DNA from: Micromonospora chokoriensis
GTDB taxonomy: Bacteria > Actinomycetota > Actinomycetes > Mycobacteriales > Micromonosporaceae
Direction of reading: 5' to 3'
Length of the DNA stretch: 64,000 nt
Assembly (NCBI RefSeq): GCF_000718555.1
Contig: NZ_JOAN01000008.1
Location: 124,001 to 188,000, forward strand
The notes beneath the pieces were generated by a model that was not told the DNA's origin, ran no database searches, and was given only the letters and a program-made list of their open reading frames with translations. The translations under genes and the position numbers were made by a program. Below are positions 51,781 to 60,429 of the stretch, piece by piece. Numbering within the stretch: the first letter of the stretch is position 1; each line of letters starts with the position of its first letter.

Positions 51781-51816
51781 GCCGGTGGCGTCCGGGAAGC
51801 CCCGAACGCCACCGGC
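51781..51816 (-). promoter_or_regulatory. Intercistronic stem-loop between cebE and cebF
   Basis: Perfect 11-base arms GCCGGTGGCGT / ACGCCACCGGC, 14-base loop. Such structures commonly leave the binding-protein mRNA more abundant than the permease mRNA by partial termination or 3' protection. Confidence 0.6.
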
Positions 51817-51826
51817 AGGGAATCAC

Positions 51827-53113
51827 TCAGAAGGCACCCTGAGTCTTGGCATCCTTCGTGAACTGCTCCCAGGCCTTCGCCTTGTCGGCCTGCCCGCTCT
51901 CGAACGCCCGCAGGGCCGGCTCGAGCGCGTTCTCCTTGACCGCCTGGTGCTTCGGGCCCAGGTGGGTCGGCTGGATCTTGGCGACGCTCTCCCCGAAGAT
52001 CTTGCCGGTCGGCGCGTTGCTGAAGTACTCGTTGGTGTAGCCGATGAACGCCTCGTTCTTCAGCGCCTCCAGGTTGGTGGGCAGCGGGCCCTTGGCCTTG
52101 AAGGCCTCCACCTGGCTCTTCGCGTTGGTCAGGTACTCGGCGAGCTTCGCCGCCTCCTTCGGGTACTTGCTCTGCGCCGGAACCGCGAGCCACGAGCCGC
52201 CCCAGTTACCGCCGCCACCCGGCACGGACGCGACGTCCCACTTGCCCTTGTTGGCCGCACCGGAGTTCTCCGACACGATGCCGAGCATCCAGGACGGGCA
52301 GAAGGTCGCCGCGAAGGTGCCCTGCTTGAAGCCGCCCGACCACTCCGGCGACCAGGTCTGCGCCTTGGCGGAGATGTCCGCCATCGAGGTGGCGGTGTCC
52401 CAGGCGTTCTTCACCGCGGGGCTGGTGTCCGCGATGATGTTGTCTTCCTTGTCGTAGAACAGGTCACCGTTGCCCTGGAACATCACACCGTTGGAGACGG
52501 CGGTGATCGAGTCGATGAACGCCTTGCCGCCGCTGCCCTGCTTGTACTTCAGACCGGCGTCGTGGAAGCCCTTCCAGTCCGGCCAGAGCGCCGACACCTG
52601 GTCGCGCTCGGTGGGCAGACCAGCAGCCTGGAACAGGTCCTTGCGGTAGCAGACGGCGAGGCTGCCGACGTCGGTCGGGAGGCCGATCAGCCGACCGTCC
52701 GGCGCCTTGCCCAGCTCCCACTTCCAGGGCAGGTATTCCTTGGAGTGGTCGGCGACCAACGGGTTGAGGTCGGCCCAGTTGCGCGCGTTGGGCTTGAACT
52801 CGTTGAGGATGCCCTCTTCCAGGGCGGTGACGTCCGCCGCGCCCTTGCCGGTGGCCAGGTAGCGGACCAGCTTCGGCCGGTACTCGGCGAGCTGCGCGGT
52901 CTTGCGCAGCTCGACCTTGATGCCGGTGTCCTTCTCGTACTGCTTGACGAGCTCTTCGTAACCGAATTCGCCGAAGGTGTCGACGACCAGCTTGGCCGGC
53001 TTCTCGCCGGCCGCCGGCTTGTCGTCGTTGCCGCAGGCCGCGAGACCGCCGATTGCGGTGATCGCGGCCAGGGAAGCGGCCGCCAGGCGGGTACGCCGCG
53101 TGGTGACACTCAT
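51827..53113 (-). CDS. cebE: Cellobiose/cello-oligosaccharide-binding lipoprotein CebE
   Basis: 428 residues from ATG 53113, with AGAGGGG 7 bases upstream. Signal peptide with lipobox (LAAITAIGGLAACGNDDKPA), then a cluster-B extracellular solute-binding domain (LVVDTFGEFGYEELVKQYEK, NDLFYDKEDNIIADTSPAVK-like region, GGGGNWGGSWLAVPAQSKYP). It captures cellobiose for CebFG. First gene of the operon; two CebR operators lie 97 and 150 bases upstream. Confidence 0.94.
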   Translation of the reverse strand: MSVTTRRTRLAAASLAAITAIGGLAACGNDDKPAAGEKPAKLVVDTFGEFGYEELVKQYEKDTGIKVELRKTAQLAEYRPKLVRYLATGKGAADVTALEEGILNEFKPNARNWADLNPLVADHSKEYLPWKWELGKAPDGRLIGLPTDVGSLAVCYRKDLFQAAGLPTERDQVSALWPDWKGFHDAGLKYKQGSGGKAFIDSITAVSNGVMFQGNGDLFYDKEDNIIADTSPAVKNAWDTATSMADISAKAQTWSPEWSGGFKQGTFAATFCPSWMLGIVSENSGAANKGKWDVASVPGGGGNWGGSWLAVPAQSKYPKEAAKLAEYLTNAKSQVEAFKAKGPLPTNLEALKNEAFIGYTNEYFSNAPTGKIFGESVAKIQPTHLGPKHQAVKENALEPALRAFESGQADKAKAWEQFTKDAKTQGAF

Positions 53114-53209
53114 TCGCTGACCCCTCTTTCCGGTGGTGAGGCTTGATGGGTGTGGTGGGGGGGTGCTCATCGCGCCAGGCCGGGGTCCGTGAGTGACACA
53201 CACCACCTC

Positions 53210-53223
53210 CGGGAGCGCTCCCA
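53210..53223. promoter_or_regulatory. cebR-binding site: CebR operator 1 of the ceb operon
   Basis: CGGGAGCGCTCCCA, one base from the palindrome TGGGAGCGCTCCCA, 97 bases before cebE. Confidence 0.85.
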
Positions 53224-53262
53224 TGAGATTGCCGGCGGGTAACGGGGGTGTCAATAGGACGA

Positions 53263-53276
53263 TGGGAGCGTTCCCA
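53263..53276. promoter_or_regulatory. cebR-binding site: CebR operator 2 of the ceb operon
   Basis: TGGGAGCGTTCCCA, one base from the palindrome, 53 bases from site 1 centre to centre (about five helical turns), an arrangement that allows looping or cooperative binding. Confidence 0.8.
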
Positions 53277-53324
53277 GATCGTTACCGCCAACCACTCCCC
53301 AAGCACCCACCGGGCGGGGCCGGT

Positions 53325-53879
53325 TCAGCAGAAGCGGCGCAGGAGGGTGCTGACGCCCTCGGGGTCGAAGCGGGACGGTTCGAAGGTGGAGCCCGCCCAG
53401 TCGCGCAACAGCGCGTGGCTAGGGCTGACGAGGTCGGCCGGGACGGTCGGGGCCTCCAGGAGCACCTGGTAGCCCAACGGCCCGCCGATACCCTCCGGCG
53501 GGCAGGCCCGCTCGCCGGCCAGGCAGACCGGGTACCGCTCGTCGGGGTCGGCGGTCAGCGCGTCCTCCACGACCAGGTCGTGCTCCCACCAGTCGCCGAA
53601 GTCGTACGTGTAGGAGAACCTGCTGCCCTTGCCGAGCACCGCGTCGAGCCGCACGTCCAGCTCGTCGTGCAGCGCCAACTCCCCACCCGGGTCGGGCTCG
53701 CCGTACTGCACGGCGTCGATCTCGAACGAGTGCAGGTGGCAGTCCCGCCAACCCATCGCGTGCTGCACCACCCGGTGCAGCCGGTCCAGCGTGTAGCCGG
53801 CGGGCACGAGCACCCGGCGCCACACCGGCGGGCGGGTCCCGGCGAGAGACATCTTCAGCTGGAAGATCTGACGCGGCAT
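53325..53879 (-). CDS. pRiA4b ORF-3-like family protein
   Basis: 184 residues. Motifs of the PRiA4_ORF3 family: FQLKMSLAGTRPPVWRRVLV, LDRLHRVVQHAMGWRDCHLH, FSYTYDFGDWWEHDLVVE, then YPVCLAGERACPPEGIGGPLGY. The family is common on plasmids and near IS1096-type elements but is also chromosomal; its role is unknown. A zinc site from Cys/His is possible. Divergent from the Cys-rich small protein at 53914 across 34 bases. Confidence 0.85.
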   Translation of the reverse strand: MPRQIFQLKMSLAGTRPPVWRRVLVPAGYTLDRLHRVVQHAMGWRDCHLHSFEIDAVQYGEPDPGGELALHDELDVRLDAVLGKGSRFSYTYDFGDWWEHDLVVEDALTADPDERYPVCLAGERACPPEGIGGPLGYQVLLEAPTVPADLVSPSHALLRDWAGSTFEPSRFDPEGVSTLLRRFC

Positions 53880-53901
53880 GCTGTCCTGTCCTCCCGCGGC
53901 T

Positions 53902-53907
53902 TAGGCT
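53902..53907 (+). promoter_or_regulatory. -10 element for a leaderless transcript
   Basis: TAGGCT ends 6 bases before ATG 53914, and no ribosome site is present. This supports the 39-residue gene as real. No clear -35. Confidence 0.45.
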
Positions 53908-53913
53908 GCGAGC

Positions 53914-54033
53914 ATGATCTGCCGAGCGTGCCGGGCCCGGCGACACGACGACTGCCCCGGCCGGAACTGGTGCGACTGCCAGCACCGTACCGCCCAACCC
54001 ACCCCTCCGGTCACTGGTCCGGCCGGCGAATGA
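53914..54033 (+). CDS. Cys-rich 39-residue small protein, translationally coupled
   Basis: The frame ATG 53914 to TGA 54033 reads MICRACRARRHDDCPG then RNWCDCQHRTAQ, with five Cys (CRAC, DC, WCDC) and two His in the first 25 residues, a plausible zinc-binding knuckle. Its stop overlaps the reductase start at 54030 (ATGA), and a -10 places the transcript start at its ATG. It is too short for routine gene calling. Family unknown to me; a regulatory leader peptide or a zinc-binding partner of the reductase are both possible. Confidence 0.65.
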   Translation: MICRACRARRHDDCPGRNWCDCQHRTAQPTPPVTGPAGE

Positions 54034-54776
54034 CCGTCGGAATCCCGATCCGACGGCTCTGGCCGGAGCCGTCCACGCAGTCGCTCGACGACGCCGCGCT
54101 GACTGCTCTCTACGGCCGGGCCGACGAGCCCCGGCTGCGGGTCAACTTCGTGGCCAGCCTGGACGGCGCGGTCGCCGTGGGCGGCTACTCCGCCGGGCTC
54201 TCCGGCGAGCCGGACAAGCGGGTGTTCGGCCTGTTGCGGATGGTCTGCGACGCCCTGGTGGTAGCCGCCGGCACGCTCCGCCACGAGGGGTACCGGGCGG
54301 TCCGCCTCGACGAGCGTCGCCGCGCCTGGCGCCGCGACCACGGGCTTGCCGAGTACCCGACGCTGGTGGTCGTCTCCGGTTCACTCGACCTGGACCCGGC
54401 GCAGGCCGCCTTCGCCGACGCGCCGACCCGCCCGATCGTGCTCACCCACACCGACGCCGTTCCGCCGAACGGGCTGACCGACGTCGCCGACGTGCTGCGC
54501 TGCGGCACCGAGCGGGTCGACCTGGCCGCCGGCCTCGCCGAGCTGCATCGACGCGGGCTGACCCAACTGCTCTGCGAGGGCGGCCCGCACCTGTTCGGCG
54601 CGCTCACCGCCGCCGACCTGGTGGACGAGCTGTGCCTCACCGTCTCGCCACTGCTCGCCGGGCCCAGCTCGGGTCGGATCACCGCCGGCGACGCCGCACC
54701 GCCCCGGCACCTGCCGCTGCGGCACGTGCTCGCCGCCGAGGACGGTGTCCTCCTGCTCCGCCACGCCCGCCGGTAA
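54030..54776 (+). CDS. RibD C-terminal-type pyrimidine reductase/dihydrofolate-reductase-fold protein
   Basis: 248 residues from ATG 54030. RibD-C features: LRVNFVASLDGAVAVGGYSA, LLRMVCDALVVAAGTLRHEG, VVVSGSLDLDP, LTQLLCEGGPHLFGALTAADLVDELCLTVSPLLAG. NADPH-dependent reduction of 5-amino-6-ribosylaminopyrimidinone is the known reaction of the fold, but the deaminase half is absent and stand-alone actinobacterial copies may act on other substrates. Coupled to the small Cys-rich protein upstream. Confidence 0.85.
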   Translation: MTVGIPIRRLWPEPSTQSLDDAALTALYGRADEPRLRVNFVASLDGAVAVGGYSAGLSGEPDKRVFGLLRMVCDALVVAAGTLRHEGYRAVRLDERRRAWRRDHGLAEYPTLVVVSGSLDLDPAQAAFADAPTRPIVLTHTDAVPPNGLTDVADVLRCGTERVDLAAGLAELHRRGLTQLLCEGGPHLFGALTAADLVDELCLTVSPLLAGPSSGRITAGDAAPPRHLPLRHVLAAEDGVLLLRHARR

Positions 54777-54924
54777 CCGGCCGTCTCCCGGTCACACACC
54801 CACCGTCGTGGCTGTGACGGCGCATGGTGTCGTCCGCCGCGTCGCGTGGCGACCTGTCGTACTCCTCGGGCAGGATGCACAGCATGGTTCCCGAGCGTGC
54901 TGCCCGACCGACCCGAGTCGCCCG

Positions 54925-56676
54925 ATGACCGACGCCGACCTCGACAGCCCCGGCGAGGCGGTCGGGCGGGTGCTGGGCACCGCCGACGCCACCCCGTTGC
55001 AGTTCTGGACCGCCGTGGCGCCCGGCAGCTACCTCCAGCTCGACGACGTGGTGGTCACTCGGCGGGAGCTGCCGGACCGGGAGCCGGTGACGATCGCCGG
55101 GGTGGTCACCCAGGTCCGCGCTCGGCACGAGGGCGCCCAGTTCGACTCCGACGTGTTCGCCATCGCCGACGGCACCCTGCCCGCGCAGGTGCAGGAGGCC
55201 GCCGAGATCACCACCACCCGGGTCGATCCGGAGCTGTACGTGCCGCCGACCCCGGGCGCGGTGGTGCACCGGGCCGAGGGCGACGCCCGAGCGCGCGCGC
55301 TGCACTTCGACCGGATGGAGCGGCGCATCCCGATGGGGATGGGTCGGGACGGCGTCCCGGTCTATCTCAACGCCGACTTCCTGGACGGCAGCCGAGGCGC
55401 GCACGTCTCCATCTCCGGCATCTCCGGGGTGGCCACCAAGACCAGCTTCGCCACCTTCCTGCTCTACTCGGTGTTCCGCTCCGGGGTGCTGGGCGGCGAC
55501 GCGGTCAACGCCAAGGCGCTGATCTTCAACGTCAAGGGTGAGGATCTACTCTTCCTGGACCACCCCAACACCCGCCTCGACGAGCCCACCCGCGCGGCGT
55601 ACGCGAAGCTCGGGTTGAGCGCCGGCGCCTTCCCCGATGTGCGGGTGTACGCCCCGCCGCGGGTCGGTGACCCGGCCGGCACGCCCGATGTGAGCAGCCG
55701 GCTGACCGGGGTTGATTCGTTCTACTGGACGCTTAGCGAGTTCTGCACCGACCGCCTCCTGCCGTACGTCTTCGCCGACGCCGACGACGAGCGCCAGCAG
55801 TACACGATGGTGGTCCACTCGGTGGCCGCGCACCTGGCCCGCTACGCCCAGCCGGCCGACGGCGGGGTGAGCATCGACGGGGTCCGGCTCGGCTCCTACG
55901 GCGATCTGGTCGACCACATCGTCGATCAGCTCAACGACGACGAGACCCGCTCCGACTGGGCCGGCAGCGCGGTGGGTCTGGGCACCGTCAACGCGTTCGC
56001 CCGGCGGCTGATCGGCAGCAAGAAGGACCTCGCCCGACTGATCCGCGGCGACCTCGCGACCCGCCGCCCCCACTCGATCAACACGAGCGAGTCGGCGCAG
56101 GTCACGGTGGTCGACCTGCACAACCTGCCGGACCGCGCGCAGCGGTTCGTGGTCGGTGTGACGCTCAAGAGCGAGTTCGAGCGCAAGGAGAAGTCCGGCA
56201 CCGCCAAGCCGCTGCTCTTCGTCGTCCTGGACGAGCTCAACAAGTACGCCCCCCGGGAGGGCTCCTCGCCGATCAAGGAGGTCCTGCTGGACATCGCCGA
56301 GCGGGGCCGCTCGCTCGGGGTGATCCTGATCGGCGCGCAGCAGACGGCGAGCGAGGTGGAGCGACGGATCGTCACCAACTCGGCGATCCGGGTGGTCGGC
56401 CGGCTCGACCCGGCCGAGGCCTCCCGCCCGGAGTACGGTTTCCTGCCGCCCGCGCAGCGCCAGCGAGCGCTGCTGGCCAAGCCGGGCACCATGTTCGTCA
56501 ACCAGCCGGACATCCCGGTGCCGCTCTGCCTGGAGTTCCCGTTCCCGGCCTGGGCCACCCGGGTCTCCGAGGCGGGCCGGGCACCATCGGAGACGCTGCG
56601 CTCGATCACCCAGTCCGCCGACCCGTTCGCCGTGGTGGGCTCCGGCGGCGGCACCGACGACGACATCCCGTTCTGA
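54925..56676 (+). CDS. HerA-like (DUF87) DNA translocase ATPase
   Basis: 583 residues from ATG 54925; the frame is open further up but non-coding. An N-terminal HAS-barrel-like part (YLQLDDVVVTRRELPDREPV, VTIAGVVTQVRARHEGAQFD) precedes the HerA/FtsK-like ATPase core. The P-loop is VSISGISGVATKTSFATF (about 160-177), which lacks the usual Gly before Lys; Walker B is LLFVVLDELNKYAP (about 434); IAERGRSLGVILIGAQQTAS carries the Arg finger and sensor region. HerA hexamers pump DNA for the NurA nuclease and Mre11-Rad50. The downstream genes sbcD, sbcC and a NurA-like gene complete this module. Confidence 0.85.
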   Translation: MTDADLDSPGEAVGRVLGTADATPLQFWTAVAPGSYLQLDDVVVTRRELPDREPVTIAGVVTQVRARHEGAQFDSDVFAIADGTLPAQVQEAAEITTTRVDPELYVPPTPGAVVHRAEGDARARALHFDRMERRIPMGMGRDGVPVYLNADFLDGSRGAHVSISGISGVATKTSFATFLLYSVFRSGVLGGDAVNAKALIFNVKGEDLLFLDHPNTRLDEPTRAAYAKLGLSAGAFPDVRVYAPPRVGDPAGTPDVSSRLTGVDSFYWTLSEFCTDRLLPYVFADADDERQQYTMVVHSVAAHLARYAQPADGGVSIDGVRLGSYGDLVDHIVDQLNDDETRSDWAGSAVGLGTVNAFARRLIGSKKDLARLIRGDLATRRPHSINTSESAQVTVVDLHNLPDRAQRFVVGVTLKSEFERKEKSGTAKPLLFVVLDELNKYAPREGSSPIKEVLLDIAERGRSLGVILIGAQQTASEVERRIVTNSAIRVVGRLDPAEASRPEYGFLPPAQRQRALLAKPGTMFVNQPDIPVPLCLEFPFPAWATRVSEAGRAPSETLRSITQSADPFAVVGSGGGTDDDIPF

Positions 56677-56692
56677 GTAGGGGCCAGCACAG

Positions 56693-56735
56693 GTGAGCGC
56701 GAGGAGTGAGCTTGCGAGCCCCGCAGTCGCGAACG
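56693..56735 (+). repeat. Junction repeat, copy 2 (herA-sbcD)
   Basis: Begins GTGAGCGCGAGGAGTGAGC and ends GAGCCCCGCAGTCGCGAACG, followed by GAAGG as the sbcD ribosome site. It is related to copies at 36587-36635 and 60371-60416; the variable part lies in the middle. Confidence 0.8.
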
Positions 56736-56751
56736 GAAGGCCAGCACAGCC

Positions 56752-57900
56752 ATGAAGATCCTGCACACCTCCGACTGGCACGTGGGAAAGGTGCTCAAGG
56801 GGCAGTCCCGGGCTGACGAGCACAAGGCCGTGCTGGCCGGGGTGATCGACATCGCCCGTGCCGAACAGCCGGATCTGGTGATCGTCGCCGGTGACCTCTA
56901 CGACACCGCGGCGCCCAGCTCGGAGGCGACCCGCCTGGTCACCCGGGCGCTGACCGCGCTTCGACGCACCGGCGCGGACGTGGTCGCGATCGGCGGCAAC
57001 CACGACAACGGCCCCGCGCTGGACGCGCTGCGCCCGTGGGCCGAGGCCGCCGGCATCACGCTGCGCGGCGGGGTGCGGGAAAACCCGGACGAGCACATCA
57101 TCGACGGCACCACCGCCGGTGGTGAGCGGTGGCGGTTGGCCGCGCTGCCGTTCCTGTCCCAGCGGTACGCGGTGCGCGCGCTGGAGATGTACGAGCTGAC
57201 CGCCGCGGAGACCAACCAGACGTACGCCGACCACCTGGGCCGGGTGCTGGATCGACTGACCGAGGGTTTCGACGAACCGGACCGGGTGCACCTGGTCACC
57301 GCGCATCTGACGGTGACCGGCGCGGCCACCGGTGGCGGCGAGCGTGACGCGCACACCGTGTTGGGCTACGCCGTTCCGGCCACCGTCTTCCCGGCCACCG
57401 CGCACTACGTGGCGCTGGGTCACCTGCACCGGGCGCAGCAGGTCTCCGGCCCGTGCCCGGTGCGGTACAGCGGCAGCCCGCTCGCGGTCGACTTCGGTGA
57501 GCAGGAGAACATCCCCTCGGTGACGCTTGTCGAGGTGACGGCCAGCACCGCCGCCCGGGTGCGGGAGGTGCCGGTGACGGCGGCGAGCGCGCTGCGGACG
57601 GTGCGGGGCACCCTGGCCCAGCTCGCCGAGATCGAGGCACCGGACGCGTGGCTCCGGGTGTACGTGCGCGAGCAGCCCCGCGCCGGCCTGCGCGAGGAGG
57701 TCCAGGAGCTGCTCCCCCGGGCCCTGGAGATCCGGATCGATCCGGAGCTGTTGGCCGCCCCGGGCAGTGGCGCGCGCATCGCTCAGCGGTCAGGACGTTC
57801 ACCTCGGGAGTTGTTCGCCGACTACCTGGACAGCCGGGGCCACGCCGACGAGGGCGTCCGGGAGCTCTTCGACGAGCTCTTCGAGGAGGTCGAGCACTGA
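56752..57900 (+). CDS. sbcD: Exonuclease SbcCD subunit D (Mre11-type nuclease)
   Basis: 382 residues. All five metallophosphoesterase motifs are present: HTSDWHVGK, IVAGDLYDTAAPS, GGNHDN, LVTAHLTV and YVALGHLHRAQ. The C-terminal capping region ends AFAD-like SPRELFADYLDSRG. It is the nuclease half of the double-strand-break processing complex. The stop overlaps the sbcC start (TGATG). Confidence 0.95.
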   Translation: MKILHTSDWHVGKVLKGQSRADEHKAVLAGVIDIARAEQPDLVIVAGDLYDTAAPSSEATRLVTRALTALRRTGADVVAIGGNHDNGPALDALRPWAEAAGITLRGGVRENPDEHIIDGTTAGGERWRLAALPFLSQRYAVRALEMYELTAAETNQTYADHLGRVLDRLTEGFDEPDRVHLVTAHLTVTGAATGGGERDAHTVLGYAVPATVFPATAHYVALGHLHRAQQVSGPCPVRYSGSPLAVDFGEQENIPSVTLVEVTASTAARVREVPVTAASALRTVRGTLAQLAEIEAPDAWLRVYVREQPRAGLREEVQELLPRALEIRIDPELLAAPGSGARIAQRSGRSPRELFADYLDSRGHADEGVRELFDELFEEVEH

Positions 57901-60374
57901 TGCGTCCGATGCGCTTGGACATGGCCGGGTTCACGGTCTTCCGGGACGAGACCACCGTCGACTTCACCGACGCCGACTTCTTCGCTCTGATCGGCCCGAC
58001 CGGTTCGGGTAAGTCCACAGTGTTGGACGCCATCTGCTTCGCCCTCTACGGCATGGTGCCCCGCTGGGGTGGCCCCCGAGGGTTGGCGAACGCGCTCGCG
58101 CCGTCGGCGACCGAGGCCCGGGTGCGGTTGGTCTTCGAGTCCGGCGGCGCCCGGTACGTGGCGACCCGGGTGGTCCGCCGGGACGGCCGGGGCAACGTCA
58201 AGACCGCGAACGCCGGGTTGCAGCTGATGCCGCCCGGTTTCGACGTGACCAAACTGGACACCGGGTTGAGCCCGGAGGACCTCGGCGAGGTGGTGGCCGG
58301 CACTCCCGCCGAGATGGAGCAGGCGGTGCTGGAGGCGGTGGGGCTGCCGTACGAGCAGTTCACCAGCTGTGTGGTGCTGCCGCAGGGGCAGTTCGCCGAC
58401 TTCCTGCACGCCAAGCCGGCGACGCGGCAACAGATCCTGGTCAACCTGCTGGGCCTGGGCGTCTACGAGGACGTACAGAAGAAGGCGACGGCGCGCGCCG
58501 CGCAGGCGGAGGCCCGGCTGGAGGCGGTCGACCAGGTGCTCGCCGGGCTGACCGGCGTGGACGACGAGGCGCTGGCCGAGGCCGACGCCCGGGTCGACCG
58601 GATGGCCGAGCTGGCGACTGCGGTGGCGGACGCGGTGCCGGAGCTGGCGGCGGCCCGGGCCACCGCACGGGAGGCTGCGGCGGCGCTGACCGCCCTCGAC
58701 GACGAGCTGGCCGTGCTGACCGGGGTGCGCGCGCCGGGTGGGGTCGCCGAGGTCGCTCGCGCGGTCACCGCGGCGCGGGCCGAGGCCGAGGCGGCGGCGA
58801 CCGCAGTGTCGCTGGCCGAGGAGCGGGAGGAGAAGCTGCGCGGCGAGCTGGCCGCCGCCGGTGACGAGAGCGCGCTGCGACTGCAACTGCGGGCGTACGA
58901 CGATCGGGATCGACTGTCCGACGAGGCCGACACGGTCCGCGCGGCGGTGCGCGCGGCGAACGACGAGCACACCGCGGCGGTGGCGGCCCTGGCCGCTGCC
59001 CGCGCGGTCGCCGAGCGGGCCGACCTCGAGTTGGAGGCGGCTTTCCGGGCGCACGAGGAGGCGAAGGCCACCGACCTGGCGGTGAGCCTGCGGGTGCACC
59101 TGCACGCCGGCGCGGCGTGCCCGGTGTGTGAGCAGCCGGTGGCCGAGGTGCCGGCGGTGCCGGCCGATTCGGCGGTGGCGGCCGCGACGGCGGCCGGCAA
59201 GGCGGCGCGGGCCGCGACCAAGGCCGCGCAGGCGACCGTGCAGCAGCGCGACGGCGCGGCGCGTGAGCTGGAGCGGCTGCTGGTGCAGGCGCGAGCCCGG
59301 CAGGAGCAGGTGGAGGCCCGGCTGGCCGAGCTGGACGGGCAGCTCTCCGGGGCGGCCGAGCCGGCCGTGCTGCGCCGGGAGCTGGCCGAGCACGCCCGGT
59401 TGCGGCGCGCGTTGGAGGAGGCGGCGACGGCGGTCCGGGCCGGCCGCGAGACCGCCCGCCAGACCCGGGCCGGGGTGGACGCCGCCGAGGAGCGCCTGCG
59501 GGCGGCGTGGCGGGCCTTCGACACGGCCCGGGACGGGCTGGCCCGGTTCGGTCCGCCGGCCACCGACCGGGACGACGTGGCCGTCGCGTGGGCGGCGCTG
59601 ACCGGCTGGGCGACGACCGAGGCGGACCGCCGCCGCGCCGACCGGGCCGGTCGGGCCGTCGCCGTCGCGGAGGCCGAGTCGGTGGCCGACGGGGTGCAGC
59701 GAGCCATCGCGGGCGTCTTCGCCGCCGCGGATGTGCCGGTCGGGGACGACCCGGTGCACGCGGCGACGGTGGCGGTGGAGCGCGCCGACGCCGACCGACG
59801 GCGGCTGCGGGAGCGTCGCGAGCAGGCCGGCACGCTGCGCGAGCAGCGGGCGGGGCACGAGCGGGAGGCGCAGGTGGCGCGCGCGCTCTCCGGGCACCTG
59901 CGGGCCAACAACTTCGAGCGGTGGTTGCTGGCCGAGGCGTTGGACCTGCTGGTCGACGGCGCGTCGGGGATCCTGCGGGAGCTGTCCTCCGGGCAGTACG
60001 AGCTGGTGCACGACAAGGGCGAGTTCGTGGTGGTCGACCACCACGACGCGGGGCTGCGGCGGGGCGTGCGCACGCTCTCCGGTGGTGAGACGTTCCAGGC
60101 GTCGTTGGCGTTGGCGTTGGCGCTCTCCGAGCAGTTGGCCGGGATGTCCACCACGGCGGCGAGCCTGGAGTCGATCGTCCTGGACGAGGGTTTCGGCACG
60201 CTCGACGCCGCCACCCTGGACACGGTGGCGGCGACCCTGGAAAACCTGGCGGCCCGGGGCGATCGGATGGTCGGCGTGGTCACCCACGTTCCGGCGTTGG
60301 CAGAGCGGATCCCGGTGCGCTTCGAGGTGCGCAAGGATGCGCGTTCGGCGCGCATAGAGCGGACTGGCCGGTGA
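57900..60374 (+). CDS. sbcC: Exonuclease SbcCD subunit C (Rad50-type ATPase)
   Basis: 824 residues. Walker A IGPTGSGKSTVLDAICFALY at the N-terminus, a long Ala/Glu/Arg-rich coiled coil interrupted by a zinc hook AACPVCEQPV (Cys about 407 and 410), then signature LSGGETFQASLALALALSEQ and Walker B LESIVLDEGFGTLD. It bridges and opens DNA ends for SbcD. Shorter than E. coli SbcC (about 1050) owing to a shorter coil. Its stop lies inside a junction repeat, then the NurA-like gene follows. Confidence 0.95.
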   Translation: MRPMRLDMAGFTVFRDETTVDFTDADFFALIGPTGSGKSTVLDAICFALYGMVPRWGGPRGLANALAPSATEARVRLVFESGGARYVATRVVRRDGRGNVKTANAGLQLMPPGFDVTKLDTGLSPEDLGEVVAGTPAEMEQAVLEAVGLPYEQFTSCVVLPQGQFADFLHAKPATRQQILVNLLGLGVYEDVQKKATARAAQAEARLEAVDQVLAGLTGVDDEALAEADARVDRMAELATAVADAVPELAAARATAREAAAALTALDDELAVLTGVRAPGGVAEVARAVTAARAEAEAAATAVSLAEEREEKLRGELAAAGDESALRLQLRAYDDRDRLSDEADTVRAAVRAANDEHTAAVAALAAARAVAERADLELEAAFRAHEEAKATDLAVSLRVHLHAGAACPVCEQPVAEVPAVPADSAVAAATAAGKAARAATKAAQATVQQRDGAARELERLLVQARARQEQVEARLAELDGQLSGAAEPAVLRRELAEHARLRRALEEAATAVRAGRETARQTRAGVDAAEERLRAAWRAFDTARDGLARFGPPATDRDDVAVAWAALTGWATTEADRRRADRAGRAVAVAEAESVADGVQRAIAGVFAAADVPVGDDPVHAATVAVERADADRRRLRERREQAGTLREQRAGHEREAQVARALSGHLRANNFERWLLAEALDLLVDGASGILRELSSGQYELVHDKGEFVVVDHHDAGLRRGVRTLSGGETFQASLALALALSEQLAGMSTTAASLESIVLDEGFGTLDAATLDTVAATLENLAARGDRMVGVVTHVPALAERIPVRFEVRKDARSARIERTGR

Positions 60375-60416
60375 GCGCGAGGAGTGCAGCGCAGCGGAGC
60401 CCCGCAGTCGCGAACG
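60371..60416 (+). repeat. Junction repeat, copy 3 (sbcC-nurA)
   Basis: Begins GTGAGCGCGAGGAGTGCAGC and ends GAGCCCCGCAGTCGCGAACG, followed by AAAGG. The sbcC stop codon TGA is formed by its second to fourth bases, as in the bioF copy. Confidence 0.8.
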
Positions 60417-60429
60417 AAAGGCATGCTCC

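Noticed and set aside
53325..53879. pRiA4b ORF-3 protein as a sign of an IS1096-type or plasmid element
   Set aside because: No transposase, terminal inverted repeats or target duplication nearby; the family is common on chromosomes.
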